The notes beneath the pieces are model-generated. The model did no database searches. It was not told the origin of the DNA and worked only from the letters and a program-made list of their open reading frames with translations. Position numbers and translations under genes: made by a program. A DNA stretch of 64,000 bases from CALMAK01 sp964392265 (GTDB taxonomy: Bacteria > Patescibacteriota > Saccharimonadia > Saccharimonadales > Saccharimonadaceae): assembly GCA_964392265.1 (NCBI GenBank), contig CAYMOS010000002.1:210162-274161 (forward strand), read 5' to 3'. This document shows, piece by piece, positions 35,191-43,070 of the stretch (its first letter is position 1; each line of letters begins with the position of its first letter).

Positions 35191-35709
35191 ATGCAGGTAA
35201 CTGCAAAGAATGGCGGTTCGAAGGTCGCCTCCCAGCCGCAGGCCTGGGTGAATGATCTCGAAACGATGCCGCCGACCAATGGGCCTGATGAGCCGGTGCG
35301 GTACCGTGTCACCTACGGCACTTTCACGGCTGATGCGGCGGGGGCTTGGCCCGATGTGGGTCCCGTCCTGATGGCCATGGAGGCACCAAAGTCGGTGTCG
35401 AGGCCCGTACCGGCCGCCCTGCCCATGTGGGTTGGCCCGGTGAGCCGAATGGAGTTCATTTGGCAGCGCGGCCTGAACCGTCAAGGTGTGGTGTTGTACG
35501 ACGCCGCTGGTACGCCGCTGGTTCATGTCGTCAACGCCCTGCTGGGGTACCAAGGGTCCGGGCCGACGCTCAGTCGGCTGATCATGGAGACCTTCGGCGT
35601 CAGCGATCACGATTTCTACTGCATCAATGGTGCGGTGGCGAATGAGGACTACATCGTGGTCCTCGATCGTTCGGCCGGAGAGTGGGTCATCTCCACTTTT
35701 CGTCTCTGA
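35191..35709 (+). CDS. Cassette F: soluble G/C-rich orphan protein
   Basis: 172 residues without a membrane span, rich in Pro, Val and Trp. The N-terminal 45 residues are polar, followed by an apparently globular region (PLVHVVNALLGYQGSGPTL, FGVSDHDFYCINGAV). No family recognised. AAGGAG at 35178-35183 lies 7 bases before the ATG. G/C-ending codons, own promoter and a UUCG-capped terminator place it in the cassette group. Confidence 0.76.
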   Translation: MQVTAKNGGSKVASQPQAWVNDLETMPPTNGPDEPVRYRVTYGTFTADAAGAWPDVGPVLMAMEAPKSVSRPVPAALPMWVGPVSRMEFIWQRGLNRQGVVLYDAAGTPLVHVVNALLGYQGSGPTLSRLIMETFGVSDHDFYCINGAVANEDYIVVLDRSAGEWVISTFRL

Positions 35710-35754
35710 TCCCTCCGATTTGCCCTTCCCTAAGGGCTCGCTGGCCAAGTGGCT

Positions 35755-35802
35755 GCCCCGCACTTCGGTGCGGGGCGCAAGTCCCTGTTGAGGGATTTTT
35801 TG
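35755..35802 (+). terminator. Cassette F double terminator
   Basis: GCCCCGCAC-TTCG-GTGCGGGGC (35755-35776), then TCCCT/AGGGA (35782-35795) followed by TTTTTTGTTTTTT. Confidence 0.9.
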
Positions 35803-35849
35803 TTTTTTAGGATTAAAATTTATCTGTTCCTTTAGATTCATCAACCCCT

Positions 35850-36392
35850 TTTTTCTTTCGTCTGGCCGAAAGAAACAAAGGCCATTTCTTTTGTAACCAA
35901 AAGAACCAAAAGTTCTGGGGCGGCTTCAGAACGCCGGGTATTCACTGAGTATTTTGATGGTCGCTGCGGAATGCCCTCCGGGCACTCCCTCATACTTTAT
36001 TTTAAGTTACGGATTCGGGAGAAGTCCTCGCGAATGATCCCATCAAAATACCCAGCAAACACTCGGGTTCTTGCAGAGGCCCCAGACCCCAGGGCTACAG
36101 ATATGCCTATATTATAATGTGTGGCTCTGGGGTTCGGGGCCTCTGCAGCGTCCCGACGGGAGGCGAGGTATGGGAGTGGAATAGCGCACGAGGACCTGTC
36201 CATTTCAAATAACTAAAGTAATCGAAATGGACCAGCCGAAGGCTGTTCCGCAGTGCCCACTCACAGACCTTGAATACCAACGGCGACGTGAAGCCGCCCC
36301 GAGACTTTTGCCTCTTTTGGTCACAAAAGAGGGGTCTTTGGTTCTTTTGACCCAAAAAGAACATGTGCTTTCAGCCAGACGAAAGAAAGGAG
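35850..36392. repeat. 540-bp nested inverted-repeat element
   Basis: The outer arms (about 35850-35930 and 36290-36392) are diverged inverted copies sharing CTTTCGTCTGGC, CCAAAAGAACCAAA and GGGGCGGCTTC blocks. Inside lie GTATTTTGATGG (35949-35960)/CCATCAAAATAC (36040-36051), TGCAGAGGCCCC (36072-36083)/GGGGCCTCTGCA (36136-36147) with an adjoining CCCCAG/CTGGGG pair, and GTCCATTTC (36198-36206)/GAAATGGAC (36224-36232). No credible ORF. The whole could extrude as a branched cruciform or be a decayed palindromic mobile element. Confidence 0.75.
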
Positions 36393-36436
36393 TAATTGGG
36401 CAAAAATAGATGAGCTTTGATTCAGAAAACAAAAAT

Positions 36437-36505
36437 CCCTCATATCGAGGGTTGAATAATCATGGATGCGGGGTGCGGCGAGTCATTGAAGACTCTGCCG
36501 CACCC
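36437..36505 (-). terminator. Cassette G double terminator
   Basis: Minus strand: a G/C stem GGGTGCGGC..GAGTC / GACTC..GCCGCACCC with one unpaired base (36471-36505), then CCCTC/GAGGG (36437-36451) followed by ATTTTTGTTTT. This is the same two-step arrangement as cassettes C and F. Confidence 0.85.
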
Positions 36506-36513
36506 GTTGCACC

Positions 36514-36861
36514 TCAGTTGACCGATGACCTCTGCCTCCGGTCCTTGACCTGCTTCCAGGCGGCCAGGGCGGCCGCCCACAGGATGAGCAACAGGCCGAT
36601 GGCGGCTGGCGTGGCATACCAGTACCAGTCGAGACCGTTCCAGTTGGTGGAGGGCCGCATCCCGTTGGCTTTGGCGTATGCGTCCTGTGCGCTCAGCAGC
36701 CTCATGATGATGGTGATGCTGAAGCTCGTCAGAGCCCCAAATACCAGGGCCAGAACCCCTTGCCGCCGCCACAGGCAGCCGAGGGTAAGGACGATCGTGA
36801 TGCACGGCATGGCCACGATCACGACTTCGATCAGGGCGTAGGTGATGTCCCAATAGTACAT
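36514..36861 (-). CDS. Cassette G: small polytopic membrane orphan protein
   Basis: 115 residues starting MYYWDITYALIEVVIV. The start is set by AAGGAAA upstream; in-frame extension to 36906 lacks a ribosome site. Three membrane spans (about 6-28, 33-53, 83-103) and a basic cytoplasmic tail. The loop near 60-80 contains Trp/Asn-rich WNGLDWYWYATP. No family recognised. The transcript has an approximately 80-base leader. Confidence 0.76.
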   Translation of the reverse strand: MYYWDITYALIEVVIVAMPCITIVLTLGCLWRRQGVLALVFGALTSFSITIIMRLLSAQDAYAKANGMRPSTNWNGLDWYWYATPAAIGLLLILWAAALAAWKQVKDRRQRSSVN

Positions 36862-36945
36862 GAGGTTTCCTTTCGGTTGATGAGGTGCGCGCTCGGGCGC
36901 CCTCATTGTTTGTTGACAAGAGTAGCAAAACCTAAGCTAAATTAC

Positions 36946-36974
36946 ATTATAGCATAAAATAAATAAAATGTCAA
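36946..36974 (-). promoter_or_regulatory. Cassette G promoter
   Basis: TTGACA (36974-36969), 17-base spacer, TATAAT (36951-36946) preceded by TATGC; the -35 overlaps the stop codon of the upstream ATPase gene. Confidence 0.9.
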
Positions 36975-39634
36975 TTGACTGGTGGCGTGGTTGCGGGTTT
37001 CTTCTTGCGGCTACGGCTGCGTTTGCGCTTTTTTGGCGTGGCGGCGCTGCCAATGGCTTCGGCCGGTTTGTCTGATGGTTCAACGGGTGGTAGCTCGACT
37101 GATGGCGTTGGTCCGGTCTGTGCGGCAGGCGTAACCATCTGAGTCTGAGCGTTGATTGGCCATTGGGCAGCCAAAGGGGCAGATTGTGGCGCAGGGGTAG
37201 GTTTTTGCAGGTGTTCTGGCGGGCGGATCGCGACGCTAATCTCCTCTTCAACTTCGGCACGATTGCGACTATAGCGACGACGGGTGTTTTCGATAATACG
37301 ACTGGTATTGTCGGCTTGTTGTGGCGGTAAGGTGAGCGTCGTGGCGCTAAAGGCCGGTGCTTTTTCGCCATTGATAACCATGTTGATAATAAAGTGGCGG
37401 TTGTGCATCTGCAATAAATCATTTGGTTCGAACTGTGGCTCGAACTGCTTGGCCAGAATAGGGCTATCATCGGCTGAAACACGGAATGAAATCATTGTAC
37501 CGACGTTACCAAAGACGGCGTCGCGCACCGTCTCGGACATCTGTGAGATGTACTGGTTGGCAACGGTCAGGTTGAGGCCGTATTTACGGGCCTCGGACAA
37601 GATCGTCGCAAACGAATCAGTCGCAAAGTTCTGGAACTCATCCACGTACAGATAGAACGGCCGGCGGTCCTTGATATCAGGGATGTCTTGGCGACTCATG
37701 GCGGCCAATTGGATCTTGGTAACGATGAACGATCCTAGGATGGCGGCGTTGTCTTCACCGATCAGACCTTTCGAGAGGTTGACGACGAGGATCTTGCCTT
37801 CGTCCATGATCTGGCGGATGTTAAACGTCGATTTTGGCTGGCCAATAATGTTACGGATCACAGGGTTGGCTGTAAAGGCCCCTACCTTGTTGAGGACAGG
37901 TGCGATGGCCTCGGCAACAAACTTGTCGTTCCAGCTGGCGAACTCTACCTTCCAGAAGTTCAACACCACAGTGTCCTGGCAGTAATCGAGGGTTTCTTTG
38001 CGGAACTTTTTGTCCGTCAACATGCGTGTAATGTCTAACATCGTGGTTGACGGTCGATCGAGAAGTGCAAGGATGGTATAACGCAGAATATACTCGAGGC
38101 GTGGTCCCCATGACTCGCCGAACATACGTTTTAAGACACCGATAACCTCGGAACTGATGTTGGTTTTTTGCGATGGATTGTAGACTTCTAACGGATTGAA
38201 CCCTAACGGATAGGCAGTGTCGGCCGGGTTGAAATACACGACGTCGTCCAGGCGCGACCCAGGAATAAATTTCATGTTGTTGATGGCAAAGTCACCGTGC
38301 GGGTCGATAATGGCATAGCCCTGGCCGTGAAAGATGTCTGACAGTGCAAACAGCTCTAACAGACCTGATTTACCAGCACCCGTCTGTCCAATGATATAAA
38401 CGTGACGGGACCGATCGTATCGCAACATACCGAATTGGTGGTTGATACCGCGGAAATTCGTTAGACCAAAAGCACTGATATTCTCGTCAATGGCATCGTT
38501 GCCAGTAATGATGGGCAGTTTGGCGGGTGGTTCGGCTGTTTTGGATGAGGCCCAGACAATGTTCGGCGTCTCAACGTTGGTGTGTGGCAAGTGGAAAACA
38601 GAGGCTAGTTCCTCGATATTGAGAATAAAGCCGCGATCGGCGAAGGACCTGGCCTTGTAAAACATCAGGTCATCCTTGGCAAAGCTGGGGGTGGTCATCT
38701 TGAAACCATTGAGGTTAGTACTGTTGAATTGCTTGAATGTTCCAACAATGGCTTGCATTTGCAATTTGGCGTTGGTTTGGCTCTCACCCAGATAGGCCAG
38801 GCGGAGTTTTACTTGGTATCCCAGCTTGGTCGCCTTTTTTTCGGCTTCGGTGATACGGGTTTTGTCGCGATCAGACAACTCTTTGGCAGCTGCAGGGGTG
38901 CCTGGCGTGCCTTCTGGTGGTTTCCAGAGGGCTTCGAGGATGCCGGCGAGCCAGCTAAAATTAAATGATCCAGTACCGGTCAAGAACCCAAACGGATTGC
39001 CGTTTTTTGTCATTTTGATCCATTGTTCGGACTTTTTGTGCCATTCATCAGCAAGTGGGCGGACAATAATCTGCACCCAGACCTCTTCCCCGCTTTCGAG
39101 TTTGGCTAGGGTGCCGGTAATACCGGCTAGTGGGTCAACTTCAAAGTTTTGGAAGGTTTTGATGGGGAGAACTTCGTTATCGGTAAGAGCGATCTCCGAA
39201 GTGTAGATGACGCTGTGATCGCGTTCATGGGTGACGTAATCTTCCTCGGCCTCGGTGATCTGTACTGTCGGATATTGGGCGTAAATCTGACCTTCGACAA
39301 AACTGCGCAAATTGCGTGGTACCCACACATAAAACCTGATTTGGCCGTTGACGCTGGCGATCTCGAAACTGAGGTGTTCTTGAACACCGCCGTGTAGTTT
39401 TAATTCCTGTTTGTCACGTAAGATGCCATGGAGGCTAGCGAACAATTGTTCGGCGGCGAGTTCTTGCTTGTCGTTGGCCTTTGGAATCTCGAGGGTCAGC
39501 AATATACTGTCGGTCGATTTGACCGCATCAATTACACGATTGTTGCGCCATGTCAGGTAGCCGAGCACGACAACAATAGGTAGCCAAACGTACCACTGCA
39601 ACAACGTGTCGAATAACCAAGACAAAATGCTCAT
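36971..39634 (-). CDS. HerA/TraG-like type IV secretion ATPase (first paralogue)
   Basis: 887 residues. An N-terminal membrane segment (about 10-25) is followed by a 350-residue domain typical of CPR coupling-type ATPases. Walker A GQTGAGKSG lies near 425, DPHGDF follows, LYVDEFQNFA acts as Walker B near 645, and the tail is a Pro/Ala-rich segment ending in a Lys/Arg block. Such proteins act as DNA or protein pumps at T4SS or pilus channels. AGAGG lies upstream of the ATG. It follows the sigma-region-4 gene by 43 bases, so the two are probably cotranscribed. A paralogue lies at 54999-57593. Confidence 0.88.
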   Translation of the reverse strand: MSILSWLFDTLLQWYVWLPIVVVLGYLTWRNNRVIDAVKSTDSILLTLEIPKANDKQELAAEQLFASLHGILRDKQELKLHGGVQEHLSFEIASVNGQIRFYVWVPRNLRSFVEGQIYAQYPTVQITEAEEDYVTHERDHSVIYTSEIALTDNEVLPIKTFQNFEVDPLAGITGTLAKLESGEEVWVQIIVRPLADEWHKKSEQWIKMTKNGNPFGFLTGTGSFNFSWLAGILEALWKPPEGTPGTPAAAKELSDRDKTRITEAEKKATKLGYQVKLRLAYLGESQTNAKLQMQAIVGTFKQFNSTNLNGFKMTTPSFAKDDLMFYKARSFADRGFILNIEELASVFHLPHTNVETPNIVWASSKTAEPPAKLPIITGNDAIDENISAFGLTNFRGINHQFGMLRYDRSRHVYIIGQTGAGKSGLLELFALSDIFHGQGYAIIDPHGDFAINNMKFIPGSRLDDVVYFNPADTAYPLGFNPLEVYNPSQKTNISSEVIGVLKRMFGESWGPRLEYILRYTILALLDRPSTTMLDITRMLTDKKFRKETLDYCQDTVVLNFWKVEFASWNDKFVAEAIAPVLNKVGAFTANPVIRNIIGQPKSTFNIRQIMDEGKILVVNLSKGLIGEDNAAILGSFIVTKIQLAAMSRQDIPDIKDRRPFYLYVDEFQNFATDSFATILSEARKYGLNLTVANQYISQMSETVRDAVFGNVGTMISFRVSADDSPILAKQFEPQFEPNDLLQMHNRHFIINMVINGEKAPAFSATTLTLPPQQADNTSRIIENTRRRYSRNRAEVEEEISVAIRPPEHLQKPTPAPQSAPLAAQWPINAQTQMVTPAAQTGPTPSVELPPVEPSDKPAEAIGSAATPKKRKRSRSRKKKPATTPPVN

Positions 39635-39677
39635 ACTTTACCTCTTTATTGTTGCACTAACGGGCCAGATTGGCAAA

Positions 39678-40736
39678 TTACTTTGCGTCTGGTGTCTCGA
39701 GAGTGTAGGTTGCTTTGGCAACGCGCTTGAACTGCGGTTTAGACTGCAGGTTTAATAGGATGGTGGTCTCTTTGACCTGGCGGCTTTTGAGAACGCGTTT
39801 GACAATCTCGTCGCGGTGCAATGGTTCTTTGGCATCCTTGAGGATGTCAGCAATGATGTCCGAGACAGTACCGCGTGAAAAACCCCAATCGTTCAGTGCG
39901 TAAATACCGCGGCCAATCAGGACGAAACGCTTGTCTTTGATGAGTTCGTTGTGGATTGCCTGGGTGGTGACGTCGCGGCGCTTGAAACTGCTGTCTTTGA
40001 TGGCGCCAGCGATCTCGCTAAAGTGGAGTGGTTTACCGTGGTCTGACAGGATGACGTAGATCTTATCGCGAATGTTCTTTGGGTTGACGGTTGGCCACTT
40101 GATCAGACCCCAGTTCTTTTTGAGGCTGGCTAGGTTTTTACTGACGGTCGCGTGGGCGTGGATGTGTGAGGGATGTTCGAATGACAACAGATCATGAAGC
40201 TGTTCGGCAGTTAACGGTTCGCCATGCGTCTTGATTTGTTTGACGATGATATCAACGTTGCTTTTTATTTTTTTGTCATCACCGTGTTCTTTCAGGCCCA
40301 CTGCATGGTAGTAGTGGTCGTTTTCGCTGACAACACTAAGGTGTGGAGCTAATTCGGCAAGGAAGGCAACCTTGGCGCGCTCTTCACTTGTGCTAGCGTG
40401 GCCAGTCAAGGCATCGGCCAGGTTGGTGACGCGAGCGACACGTCCCGATTCACTGAGATGCGCAACGATTTGCTTTTCGATGGCCGTCAGAGCTGGGATC
40501 TTTCCCTCTTCGGCGGCGGTCTTGAGGCGAATCATGATGGCCTTTTCGAGTTGACGAACGCGTTCACGGGTAATACCGAGGAGTTCACCGATTTGTTCGA
40601 GTGTTTCTTTTCGTTCGAAGAGCCCAAAACGACGCGTGATGATCTCGCGTTCACGCTCTTGGTCGATGACTGCCAAGGTTTGTTCAACTGCCTTGGTAAT
40701 GTTTTCGACCATGTTCGGTGTCTGTGTATCGCTCAT
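39678..40736 (-). CDS. Sigma-70 region 4 / HARE-HTH regulator
   Basis: 352 residues. The N-terminal 80 residues are a sigma-70 region-4 helix-turn-helix (EREREIITRRFGLF..TLEQIGELLGITRERVRQLEKAIMIRLK). The remainder contains HARE-HTH-type winged helices (about 160-240 and 255-330; GEPLTAEQLHDLL, GKPLHFSEIAGAI). There is no region 2, so it cannot recognise a -10 as a classical sigma factor; it more likely acts as an RNA-polymerase-associated regulator like the delta subunit. ATG 40736 is preferred over GTG 40763. Confidence 0.85.
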   Translation of the reverse strand: MSDTQTPNMVENITKAVEQTLAVIDQEREREIITRRFGLFERKETLEQIGELLGITRERVRQLEKAIMIRLKTAAEEGKIPALTAIEKQIVAHLSESGRVARVTNLADALTGHASTSEERAKVAFLAELAPHLSVVSENDHYYHAVGLKEHGDDKKIKSNVDIIVKQIKTHGEPLTAEQLHDLLSFEHPSHIHAHATVSKNLASLKKNWGLIKWPTVNPKNIRDKIYVILSDHGKPLHFSEIAGAIKDSSFKRRDVTTQAIHNELIKDKRFVLIGRGIYALNDWGFSRGTVSDIIADILKDAKEPLHRDEIVKRVLKSRQVKETTILLNLQSKPQFKRVAKATYTLETPDAK

Positions 40737-40800
40737 GTTTTGGTGGAATCCTCTCTGCCTCACCTCAGAATTATCTGGTTGTTATATTTTCTTTAGCCTC

Positions 40801-40829
40801 ATTATATAAGATTATATACATAATGTCAA
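40801..40829 (-). promoter_or_regulatory. Promoter of the sigma-region-4/ATPase unit
   Basis: TTGACA (40829-40824), 17-base spacer, TATAAT (40806-40801). Confidence 0.85.
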
Positions 40830-40930
40830 ACTATTTGGGTGCTTATGTAAATTATATCACAATATAGACGGTATATGTAAAGAATGTTTTGGTGATAGTA
40901 TAACCATAGCCAATATGGTATAGATTGGTT

Positions 40931-41740
40931 TTACAGCGACGCACATGTCCCTGGTTCGGGACTCAGCTTATCTGAGGTGATGCGGAGAGTAATGTCAGGA
41001 TAATGGGCGTGATACGCCTGGACGCAGTAACTTTTTTCGTCGAGCGGCCCATTTGGTCCGTCGAGGTCTGGTAATGGTTCATAGTGCACCCCACTCCATT
41101 GGTTTGCCCAAGGATCCCAAAACGAAGTGATAGGCCAAGTGCCACCGCGTGCCTCGTAGGTGTCAATCAAATGTTGGTAAAAGGCGCGTACTACCTGTTG
41201 TTTGTCGATCCACCAGCTATCGGTGGGGACGCTGGCCATGTAGTTTTCGATAGCGGTGCGAGTCACTGGCGTTGTCCAGTTGCGCGAATCCCAACCGGTG
41301 ATTTGTAGGCCGCTCGCCCGAATATTGTCGTTGCAACGATGTTGGACTGAATTAGTCTGGGTACCATCAACACTATGAATGACGGTCAGTGCAGGGTCAG
41401 CAATTGCTTCTTCACAGATAGTATAAAACAAGACGCCTTTTTGGACGGCTGACAGGCCAGTATAGACAGGGCCGGTTGCCCCGCCGGAATGAACAACCAA
41501 ATTGACATCCTTTGCCGTCGTCAGCGCTGTTGTTAAATAAGCAGTGTCGGGAAAGTCGCCACTATGGGCTAGAGCATATTGTTCCAGCACGGTACTGGCG
41601 TTATTGAGGTCACCGAGCATGATGTTTTCGGCGGCTTGCTTTTGCACGTTATGGTAGGTCACGGCGCCTATGACCGTAAGGATAGCAATGATAATAATCA
41701 CAATCATTAGCTCGATAATGGTAAATCCTCTGGTCTTCAT
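40931..41740 (-). CDS. Type IV pilin-like prepilin
   Basis: 269 residues with a class III leader KTRG/FTIIELM, cleavage after Gly5 and Glu at +5, followed by a hydrophobic helix (about 6-28), the prepilin peptidase signature. The large C-terminal domain has five or more Cys (CEEAI, HRCND, YCVQ, GTC), which probably form disulfides. No peptidase or assembly ATPase lies in this window, so its machinery must be elsewhere. It may serve adhesion, twitching or DNA uptake; dprA at 46 kb is consistent with competence. Confidence 0.9.
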   Translation of the reverse strand: MKTRGFTIIELMIVIIIIAILTVIGAVTYHNVQKQAAENIMLGDLNNASTVLEQYALAHSGDFPDTAYLTTALTTAKDVNLVVHSGGATGPVYTGLSAVQKGVLFYTICEEAIADPALTVIHSVDGTQTNSVQHRCNDNIRASGLQITGWDSRNWTTPVTRTAIENYMASVPTDSWWIDKQQVVRAFYQHLIDTYEARGGTWPITSFWDPWANQWSGVHYEPLPDLDGPNGPLDEKSYCVQAYHAHYPDITLRITSDKLSPEPGTCASL

Positions 41741-41799
41741 AATGGCTATGTTTATGATACCTAATTTCCTGTCACTTGCCTATTTTTGGGCATGAGAAA

Positions 41800-41827
41800 G
41801 GGGCGAACCACGTGTGCAGTCCGCCCC
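41800..41827 (-). terminator. Cassette H terminator hairpin
   Basis: GGGGCG..AC / GT..CGCCCC with an outer ATGAG (41792-41796)/CTCAT (41832-41836) pair; followed on the minus strand by TTTCTC. Confidence 0.65.
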
Positions 41828-41855
41828 ATAACTCATCTCACTGGCCCTTTCTCCC

Positions 41856-42896
41856 CTATTCGGGGTCTTTGCTCGTCGTCGGCGGCGGAGTGTCGTTGTC
41901 CGACGGACGTTCCACCGGATCGGTGCCCTTGGGAGGCAGCGACTCCGGATCCGGCTTCGGAGCCGGACGGTCCGGCGGAAGCGTCGGAGTTGGTGTCGGC
42001 GACGGCTTGGGGGTCGGGCCCTGGTTGACTACCTTGACGCCACACGGCGTCTTGGTGTTCGCCCAGTAGACCTGGCCTTCCCACGGGTCATTAGGCGACT
42101 GGCCACGACCGATGGACAGGTCCTCCGTCTTGAACGGCAAGACCTGACGCATCTTGGCCAGAGTAGCCTTCTCGCCCTTCAGTTCGACGGCGTAGCGCGT
42201 GCAGGCATGATCCCATACGTACTCGTTGTCATAGTCGAATTCGGCCGTTCCGACTACCAGCTGCCAGGGCTTGTAACCCTTGGCGTAGGCATCGGCGACA
42301 GTCTGATTCTTCTTTGTCTTGGGGTTGACTGCGACGAATGTCGCCGCCGCCTTGCCGTTCTGAAGGCGCGCCCGCAGCACCGCGCTGAGCATGAGCCCTG
42401 CCGGACTGATGACCTCGGGGTAGTGTGTGATCAGGAGCTCCTTTTCGAGGGCGTTGTACGCTTTCGCCAGATAGGCGACCTGATCGGTCGAAATCGTGAC
42501 CTTGACCGAAGCGATCCCCTTGATCGTTTTTGTCGGTGCGATCAAGGTTGCGGGCACTCCGTCCGCCAGGTTGGCGGACATGAGATTGCCACTGTGGACC
42601 TTGTACTCCGGGAACCGGCGGTCTTTCTCGGACCAGTTCTTGTTGACTAGGACGTTGCCGTCGCGGTCGACGAACTTGGTGGCCTGGCCGTCGGGGCTGA
42701 ACCACCAGTAGGCACGACCCTGGGCGGGTTCGGCCTGAGTAACCTTCGGTTTAACGGGACAGTCGCCGGGGCAGTCCTGTGGATTGCCAGGGAGGGTGAA
42801 CCTCCATAGCAGCATCACCACGATCGCCAGCACCGCGAGGATGCTAATGATGCGCGGCCAGCGCTTCGGGGTGTTCTCTTCCAAAATGGTGGTCAT
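41856..42896 (-). CDS. Cassette H: membrane-anchored Pro-rich surface protein
   Basis: 346 residues starting MTTILEENTPKRWPRI, chosen because GGAAAGG precedes that ATG. One span (about 15-31) is followed by a Cys-containing DCPGDC motif and a globular domain of about 220 residues with two further Cys (HACTRY, KTPCGV). The C-terminal ~55 residues are mostly Pro, Asp, Lys, Ser and Thr, typical of cell-wall-spanning tails. It resembles actinobacterial surface proteins in style, but I cannot name a family. Strongly G/C-rich codons, in contrast to the pilin and topA genes on either side. Confidence 0.8.
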   Translation of the reverse strand: MTTILEENTPKRWPRIISILAVLAIVVMLLWRFTLPGNPQDCPGDCPVKPKVTQAEPAQGRAYWWFSPDGQATKFVDRDGNVLVNKNWSEKDRRFPEYKVHSGNLMSANLADGVPATLIAPTKTIKGIASVKVTISTDQVAYLAKAYNALEKELLITHYPEVISPAGLMLSAVLRARLQNGKAAATFVAVNPKTKKNQTVADAYAKGYKPWQLVVGTAEFDYDNEYVWDHACTRYAVELKGEKATLAKMRQVLPFKTEDLSIGRGQSPNDPWEGQVYWANTKTPCGVKVVNQGPTPKPSPTPTPTLPPDRPAPKPDPESLPPKGTDPVERPSDNDTPPPTTSKDPE

Positions 42897-43027
42897 GGTG
42901 ACCTTTCCTATAGTGTGGACGCCAGCACGGTCGTGCGGCGTGAAATCTCTCCCCTCTGGCGCGGCGCGCTGGTGAGATGAGTTGTAAAGGAGGCGTCTAT
43001 CTTGAAACAAGAAGAGCCTACTCTTTT

Positions 43028-43056
43028 ATTTTAGCATATTTTGGATAAAAAGTCAA
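43028..43056 (-). promoter_or_regulatory. Cassette H promoter
   Basis: TTGACT (43056-43051), 17-base spacer, TAAAAT (43033-43028) preceded by TATGC; leader of about 125 bases. Confidence 0.8.
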
Positions 43057-43070
43057 TAATGCCTATGCTA

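Noticed and set aside
35176..35844. 222-codon minus-strand ORF across cassette F
   Set aside because: Runs through the terminator and lacks a ribosome site; composition is a shadow of cassette F.
35997..36432. Several 60-85-codon ORFs inside the inverted-repeat element
   Set aside because: They read through the palindromic arms in different frames, with no ribosome sites or protein-like composition.
42207..42705. Plus- and minus-strand ORFs across cassette H
   Set aside because: Shadows of the anchored Pro-rich protein caused by high G/C content.
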